The notes under the pieces are model-generated. The model was not told where the DNA came from, ran no database searches, and worked only from the letters and a program-made list of their open reading frames with translations. Below, one piece after another: positions 60,109 through 64,000 of a stretch of 64,000 nt of DNA. Made by a program: the position numbers and the translations under genes. The stretch comes from Streptomyces griseoloalbus. GTDB taxonomy: Bacteria > Actinomycetota > Actinomycetes > Streptomycetales > Streptomycetaceae. Positions within the stretch are counted from its first letter, which is position 1. The number at the start of each line of letters is the position of its first letter. Location of the stretch: assembly GCA_014650015.1 (NCBI GenBank), contig BMUD01000004.1:62001-126000 (forward strand), read 5' to 3'.

Positions 60109-61517
60109 GCCTTCGGTTCCGGCCAGGGTGACCAGCGGCCGCCGGGGAGTGGGGATACCACCCAGAGCACCAGTGCCGCCAGCGCCAGCAGTGCGGCCGC
60201 GGCGGCGGCCGGGACGGCGAGCCACGGGGGTGCGAGGCCGAGGCCCACCGCCCGGGACAGGGCGGCCGACGGGAAGGAACCGCCGTGGGTGTGCGCCGCC
60301 GTGAGAACCGCCGGGACCACGACCGCTCCCACGAGTGCCGCCGCACCGGGGCGGACCACCAGGAGCAGGGCCAGCACCGTGCAGAGCACCGGCAGGCCGA
60401 CGGCGAGGGCGTGCAGACGCAGTGGGGCACCGTCACCTCGCAGGGGGAAGTGAGTCACCGCGCACACCGCGAGGGCCACGGCGGCGAGCCAGCCCGACCA
60501 GATCACCGGCCTGACGACCGGCTCGGGCGTGCGGTCGCGGGCGGCGGCGCCGGGGCTGCGGAGCCACCGGGTGTCACGGCCGGGCGAACCGGCGGGGCGA
60601 GGGCGTCGCGTTCGAAGGCGGCCCGCCACGCGGGCGGGGGGACTCAGCCGGCCGGGCAGGCGCCCGGCCTCCGGCCTCTCGTCGCCCTCGCCCCCTGGGC
60701 GGGACGAGGCCCCCGTCACCGACCGGGCGGGGCGTTCGGGTGGCCGGTGGGCGGCCAGGCGGTCGATCAGTTCGACCAGTTCGTCGACGGACCGGCCGGT
60801 CGCGGCCGCCCGCAGTGCCTCCTCGCGGCAGTGGGGCGCCAGCGGCTCGCTGTGCAGCAGCGCCACCAGACGGGTGACGTCCTCGACGGAGCGGTGTGCC
60901 GCTGCCGCGCGGATCGCCTCGTCCGCGCTGCCGGCGTCGCGCGGCGGCCGGGTCAGCCGGGCGACGAGGCGGGTGACGTCCTCCACGGACCGGTCGATCC
61001 CGGCGGCGCGCAGCGCGTCGACCACGGCCCGCGTGTGCTCGGGCGAGCGTTCCAGCGCGGTGATGAGGTCGACGACTTCCTCCAGGGGCCGGTCCGACAC
61101 GGCCACGTGCACCAGGTCGCTGACCGGATCGCCGTACGGCTTCCCGGTGACCGCGGCGTCGGCGTGCGCCGGGGCCGGCGGACCCCCGGGATCCGGCGGA
61201 CCCATGGGATCCGGCGGACCCATGGGATCCGGCGGACCCATGGGATCCGGCGGACCCATGGGATCCGGCGGACCCATGGGATCCGGCGGACCCATGGGAT
61301 CCACTGGATCCACTGGATCCACTGGATCCACTGGATCCACCGGGTCCGATCGGGCGGCGCGGGCGGCGCGGTCCACCACCTGGGGCCCTGAGCGTGCCGG
61401 GTCCAGCCGGTGGGTGCCGGTCGCGGTGACCGTCGTGGCGGAGGGCGGGTCCGACGCGGCCGCCTCGGTGGGTATGACCGGTTCGTTCGAGGAAGAGGAC
61501 GCGGAGAAAGTGGTCAT
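60090..61517 (-). CDS. Repeat-rich membrane protein of unknown function
   Basis: A 475-residue protein in three parts. Residues about 50-120 are a low-complexity linker with PMGPPD repeated six times and VDP five times. Residues about 125-270 hold three related 35-45-residue units sharing RSVEDVTRLVARL-like motifs (RPLEEVVDLITALE, RSVEDVTRLVALL, RSVDELVELIDRL). Residues about 340-465 contain four hydrophobic helices (VIWSGWLAAVALAVCAVTHFPL, LHALAVGLPVLCTVLALLLVV, AALVGAVVVPAVLTAAHTH and WLAVPAAAAAALLALAALVLWVV). No enzyme motif. The ATG at 61517 is used. It may be a surface-signalling or envelope protein; the family looks confined to Streptomyces. Confidence 0.82.
   Translation of the reverse strand: MTTFSASSSSNEPVIPTEAAASDPPSATTVTATGTHRLDPARSGPQVVDRAARAARSDPVDPVDPVDPVDPVDPMGPPDPMGPPDPMGPPDPMGPPDPMGPPDPMGPPDPGGPPAPAHADAAVTGKPYGDPVSDLVHVAVSDRPLEEVVDLITALERSPEHTRAVVDALRAAGIDRSVEDVTRLVARLTRPPRDAGSADEAIRAAAAHRSVEDVTRLVALLHSEPLAPHCREEALRAAATGRSVDELVELIDRLAAHRPPERPARSVTGASSRPGGEGDERPEAGRLPGRLSPPARVAGRLRTRRPRPAGSPGRDTRWLRSPGAAARDRTPEPVVRPVIWSGWLAAVALAVCAVTHFPLRGDGAPLRLHALAVGLPVLCTVLALLLVVRPGAAALVGAVVVPAVLTAAHTHGGSFPSAALSRAVGLGLAPPWLAVPAAAAAALLALAALVLWVVSPLPGGRWSPWPEPKAHRVTE
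61201..61347 (-). repeat. 18-bp and 9-bp microsatellites in the membrane protein gene
   Basis: CCCATGGGATCCGGCGGA repeats five times (61201-61290) plus a partial sixth copy at 61291-61302. Four copies of ACTGGATCC follow at 61303-61338, then one diverged copy at 61339-61347. They encode the (PMGPPD)n and (VDP)n tracts. Each unit keeps GGATCC, suggesting recent expansion. Confidence 0.95.
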
Positions 61518-61760
61518 GGTCGGCTCCCTGAGGAAGGCTGATGACCAGTTCTAGGCGCCCCCGCCGCTCGCTGCCACTTGGCTGGTCCACCGGGATGACC
61601 TGCGAGGACTCGGGGTTTCGCGCGCACGCCGCGGGGCATTCGACGCTGGCGCGCATGGCCGGTCCCCGCCGTCATACCGGCGTCCTGAGCGGGAATCCGC
61701 TCGGAGACGGCTGTGTCGCCGCGAGGACCCGGCACGGGTCACCGGAAGGAGGGCGGTCCG

Positions 61761-62087
61761 TTGGAGACGACCCCTGTGGTACTGACCGTCGCCGCGGTCA
61801 TCGCGGCCGCGTTGCTGGCCGCCGCCGTCGCCGTCCTGGTACGCCTCGTCCGCACGCGGCGGCAGTTGCGGCGGGCGGGGCTGCCCACAGGGCCGCGCTG
61901 GGTGTTCTGGGGCGCGGTCCTCTATCTGGTGCTGCCGGCGGACCTGCTGCCCGATCCGGTCTACCTGGACGACATCGGCGTGCTTCTGCTCGCTCTGCGC
62001 ACCATGCGTGGCTCCCTCGGGGCGGGGGCGCCCGGCGCGCCCCCGCGGCGGCCGGCTCGGCGACCCGCCAATGATCACGCTCCGTGA
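61761..62087 (+). CDS. YkvA/DUF1232 membrane protein
   Basis: A 108-residue protein. An N-terminal transmembrane helix covers 5-28 (VVLTVAAVIAAALLAAAVAVLVRLV). The DUF1232 core is WVFWGAVLYLVLPADLLPDPVYLDDIGVLLLALRTM, with the family LPxDLxPD-like motif. A basic proline-rich tail follows. Family members are small membrane proteins of unknown function. The start is set by GGAGGG 9 bases before a TTG at 61761; a GTG at 61713 is less likely. It stands 120 bases before the RiPP precursor gene on the same strand. Confidence 0.82.
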   Translation: METTPVVLTVAAVIAAALLAAAVAVLVRLVRTRRQLRRAGLPTGPRWVFWGAVLYLVLPADLLPDPVYLDDIGVLLLALRTMRGSLGAGAPGAPPRRPARRPANDHAP

Positions 62088-62207
62088 GGAAACCAACCAC
62101 CCGTTCGATTCGTATAAGTCTCTGGAAGCCAAAAGAAGTCGGCGGACCACGCGACGGCGCCCCGTGGGCCGTCGCCTGATCGGCGCAGCACCGACGAGGG
62201 AGAGACG

Positions 62208-62399
62208 ATGCAACCGTTCGCGCTCAACTACGCACGTCCGGCAGTGGAGTTGGCCGTTGCCACTCCGTACGCGTATGACTCCGGACTGCAGTTGAACGTA
62301 CTCGGCGACGGACGGATCGCGGCCTGCGACCTCGCGCTGTTGCGTGAGGTGGGGACGACGACGTCCACTGCGGGCTCCAAGACCCACTTCGACGACTGA
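62208..62399 (+). CDS. tgmA: ATP-grasp-modified RiPP (graspetide) precursor
   Basis: A 63-residue precursor. The leader starts MQPFALNYARPAVELAVATP, with the conserved PFALNYAR recognition motif found in TgmA-type substrates. The core is the C-terminal 14 residues TTTSTAGSKTHFDD (50-63). It has Thr, Ser and Lys donors (Thr50-52, Ser53, Thr54, Ser57, Lys58, Thr59) and Asp acceptors (Asp62, Asp63), the chemistry needed for ATP-grasp side-chain ester or amide crosslinks. GAGGGAGAG lies 6 bases before the ATG. The ATP-grasp ligase gene follows 16 bases later. It is probably cytosolic until modified and exported; no dedicated exporter was seen. Confidence 0.88.
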   Translation: MQPFALNYARPAVELAVATPYAYDSGLQLNVLGDGRIAACDLALLREVGTTTSTAGSKTHFDD

Positions 62400-62415
62400 A
62401 CGCGGACCGTAGACC

Positions 62416-63399
62416 ATGACCGTGCTGATCCTCACCAGTGAGGAGGATGTGACCGCCGACATGGTGGTGGTCCATCTGAACGGCTTCGGAGTGCCGGTGG
62501 TTCGCCTCGATCCCGCCGATCTGACCGACGGCGTCTCGCTGTCCGGCGAGTACGTCCACGGCCGCTTCCGCGGCCATCTCTCCGCCGGAGGACGGCTGGT
62601 GAGCATCGGCGGGCTGCGGTCCGTGTGGGTGCGCCGGCCGGGCACGCCGGCCGGCCGCGCGCCGCAGCCGTCGGCGTGGCTGACCGAGGAGGCCTCGCAG
62701 GCGCTCTACGGCATGCTGCGGGGCTGCGACGCGCGCTGGATGAACCACCCGGACGCGGCCCGGCAGGCCCGCCACAAGCCGTGGCAGCTGCGGCTGGCCC
62801 AGCGCTGCGGCCTGCCCGTGCCCGCCACGGTGATCACCACGTTTCCGCGCGCCGCGCGGGAGTTCGCCGAGCGCTTCCCGGATCTGGTGGTCAAGCCGGT
62901 GTCGGGGGCGCATCCGCAGGATCCGCCCCGGGCCGTGCCGACCAGCCGGGTGGCGCCGGACACGGACTTCTCCGCGGTCGCGTTCGGGCCGACGCTGCTC
63001 CAGCGGCGGATCGCCAAGCGGGCCGACATCCGGCTCACCGTGGTGGGCGAGCAGTTGCTGGCGGCCCGCAAGGCGACGGCCGCGGACGCGGATCCGGAGG
63101 AGGTGGATGTGCGGTTCGCCACACCCGGCTCGCCCTGGGAGCCGGTGGAGGTCCCGGCGCGCACCGCCGACGCCGTCCTCGCGTATCTACGTCGGGCCGA
63201 ACTGGCGTACGGCGCTTTCGACTTCGCCGAGGACGCCGACGGGACGTGGTGGTTCCTGGAGTGCAATCAGTCGGGGCAGTTCGGGTTCGTCGAGGTGGAG
63301 ACGGGACAGCCGATCGCCCGGACCATCGCCGAGTGGCTGTCCCGCCCCATTCCCGACGAACCGGCGGAGCTCGACGAGGCCAGCAGCACGGTGCGATGA
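62416..63399 (+). CDS. tgmB: ATP-grasp ribosomal peptide maturase
   Basis: A 327-residue ATP-grasp ligase that would link donor and acceptor side chains of the TgmA precursor with ATP. The N-terminal domain starts VLILTSEEDVTADMVVVHLNGFGVPVVRLDPADL. The ATP-grasp fold has LRLAQRCGLPVPATVITTFPRAAREFAERFPDLVVKPVSG (the ATP-lysine region), LLQRRIAKRADIRLTVVGEQL and the metal-binding end WWFLECNQSGQFGFVEVETGQPI, as in the TgmB family. It begins 16 bases after the precursor stop and has no strong ribosome site, which suggests translational coupling. No adjacent O-methyltransferase (TgmC) gene is present. Confidence 0.93.
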   Translation: MTVLILTSEEDVTADMVVVHLNGFGVPVVRLDPADLTDGVSLSGEYVHGRFRGHLSAGGRLVSIGGLRSVWVRRPGTPAGRAPQPSAWLTEEASQALYGMLRGCDARWMNHPDAARQARHKPWQLRLAQRCGLPVPATVITTFPRAAREFAERFPDLVVKPVSGAHPQDPPRAVPTSRVAPDTDFSAVAFGPTLLQRRIAKRADIRLTVVGEQLLAARKATAADADPEEVDVRFATPGSPWEPVEVPARTADAVLAYLRRAELAYGAFDFAEDADGTWWFLECNQSGQFGFVEVETGQPIARTIAEWLSRPIPDEPAELDEASSTVR

Positions 63400-63419
63400 G
63401 CGACCGTCACCGCACGGGG

Positions 63420-63635
63420 TCAGTGCGTCCTCGGTCCGGGCAGCATCGCGGCGCGCTGCCAGCCGTTGCCCGGGGACTGCGGCCGGTCGAGGCCGGGGGC
63501 GTAACCGGGGGACTGCAGAGGCCGCATGACCAGCTCCAGTTCCCTGCTCACGCGTTCGGCCTCGCGGCGAACCTGCGCGGGCACGTCGCCGCACTCCGCG
63601 ATGAGTCGGTCGTAGATGGGGGAATCCTGGAACAC
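63420..63635 (-). CDS. Small conserved hypothetical protein (71 aa)
   Basis: A 71-residue soluble protein: MFQDSPIYDRLIAECGDVPA, then QVRREAERVSRELELVMRPLQSPGYAPGLDRPQSPGNGWQRAAMLPGPRTH. The first half is helical and charged, the second Pro/Gly-rich. It is plausible as a lineage-specific Streptomyces family, and the GTG at 63635 is used; its ribosome site is poor. It converges on the ATP-grasp gene with 20 bases between stops. Whether it takes part in the peptide pathway is unknown. Confidence 0.65.
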   Translation of the reverse strand: MFQDSPIYDRLIAECGDVPAQVRREAERVSRELELVMRPLQSPGYAPGLDRPQSPGNGWQRAAMLPGPRTH

Positions 63636-63807
63636 CCGACAACGTGCCTTTCTGCTCGACGGCCCCGGTGCGGGGACGCAACTGCCGAGTGTAAGCGCCC
63701 GTCCACCGTGACGTGGGAATTCCCCGGGACGAGTGATGCGGAACGGTCACCGCGCATCTGCCGCCCAGAGCGGTGACAGGGAGCGGGGCCGGGGCGGGGG
63801 TGGGCCG

Positions 63808-64000
63808 TCAGGCCCCCGTCGTCGAGCCGGGGCGGACGATCATCAGGACCGTGACGGTCGCCCACAACAGGTTGAACACCCCGGTGAACATCGCGAGTTG
63901 TACGGTGCTCTGCCGGTCGACGGGCCGGTGCTCGTTCAGCTGCCCGATGAGTTCGTCCTGGCGGGGCAGCACGAAGGCGAGGAGGACGCCGGCGGCCGCG
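63808..64000 (-). CDS. Membrane protein, C-terminal part (runs off the window)
   Basis: The last 63 residues of a protein whose start lies beyond the window: AAAGVLLAFVLPRQDELIGQ, then LNEHRPVDRQSTVQLAMFTGVFNLLWATVTVLMIVRPGSTTGA. Two hydrophobic segments (VLLAFVL and the MFTGVFNLLWATVTVLMIV helix) indicate an integral membrane protein. The frame reads without interruption to the edge. No family is recognised. Confidence 0.65.
   Translation of the reverse strand, partial: AAAGVLLAFVLPRQDELIGQLNEHRPVDRQSTVQLAMFTGVFNLLWATVTVLMIVRPGSTTGA

Overview
The window is high-GC actinobacterial DNA, almost certainly a Streptomyces chromosome. Support comes from strong third-position G/C bias, frequent GTG starts, dense 4-bp ATGA-type overlaps, and typical Streptomyces families: DUF397 with a WhiJ-like XRE regulator, a snapalysin, a Methyltransf_19 (DUF574) methyltransferase, FprA, SpoIIE/HATPase/STAS switch proteins and an ATP-grasp RiPP pair. 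No phage, insertion sequence, integrase, rRNA or CRISPR array was found. Both window ends cut through genes.

Layout. 1-5.2 kb: catalase N-terminus, a large secreted beta-helix/discoidin protein, and the redox enzymes AhpD-like and MsrA. 5.7-14.7 kb: a partner-switching block with a membrane-anchored sensor phosphatase-kinase, an RsbW-like kinase, a YbdK ligase and a translationally coupled rsbQ-rsbP-rsbV-like operon, then a dehydrogenase divergent from a TetR regulator with a double operator. 14.7-23.9 kb: htpG, a CelD-like acyltransferase, a CPA1 antiporter, a secreted GH30 divergent from a TetR regulator, and a coiled-coil protein. 24-30.2 kb: an exported hydrolase cluster (S1 protease, lipase, snapalysin), a tRNA-like RNA gene, an aldo-keto reductase, an MSMEG_6728-type protein, and a cysteine-free L33-L31-L36 ribosomal operon.

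30.4-40.3 kb: a complete branched-chain amino-acid-type ABC transporter operon (livF-G-H-M-K) preceded by a PucR regulator and a giant LuxR regulator carrying a repeat-rich insert. 40.5-48.3 kb: a PETase-like cutinase, small conserved proteins, a TPR protein, a Methyltransf_19 methyltransferase, and a WhiJ-like locus (XRE + DUF397 + HATPase) with a palindrome overlapping a promoter. 48.5-55.2 kb: a second copy of the sensor phosphatase-kinase, an FprA ferredoxin reductase behind stacked palindromes, and a GH65 phosphorylase-like enzyme. 55.6-57.9 kb: a four-gene roadblock-type operon without its usual GTPase. 58-64 kb: conserved hypotheticals, a repeat-rich membrane protein, a YkvA protein, and a graspetide (ATP-grasp RiPP) precursor-ligase pair.

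Themes. The window is unusually rich in stress and sigma-factor switch proteins: three SpoIIE phosphatases, two stand-alone HATPases and one STAS protein. It is also rich in secreted polymer-degrading enzymes. Short tandem repeats recur in and between genes. Functions are inferred from recognisable families and motifs; no database search was run.
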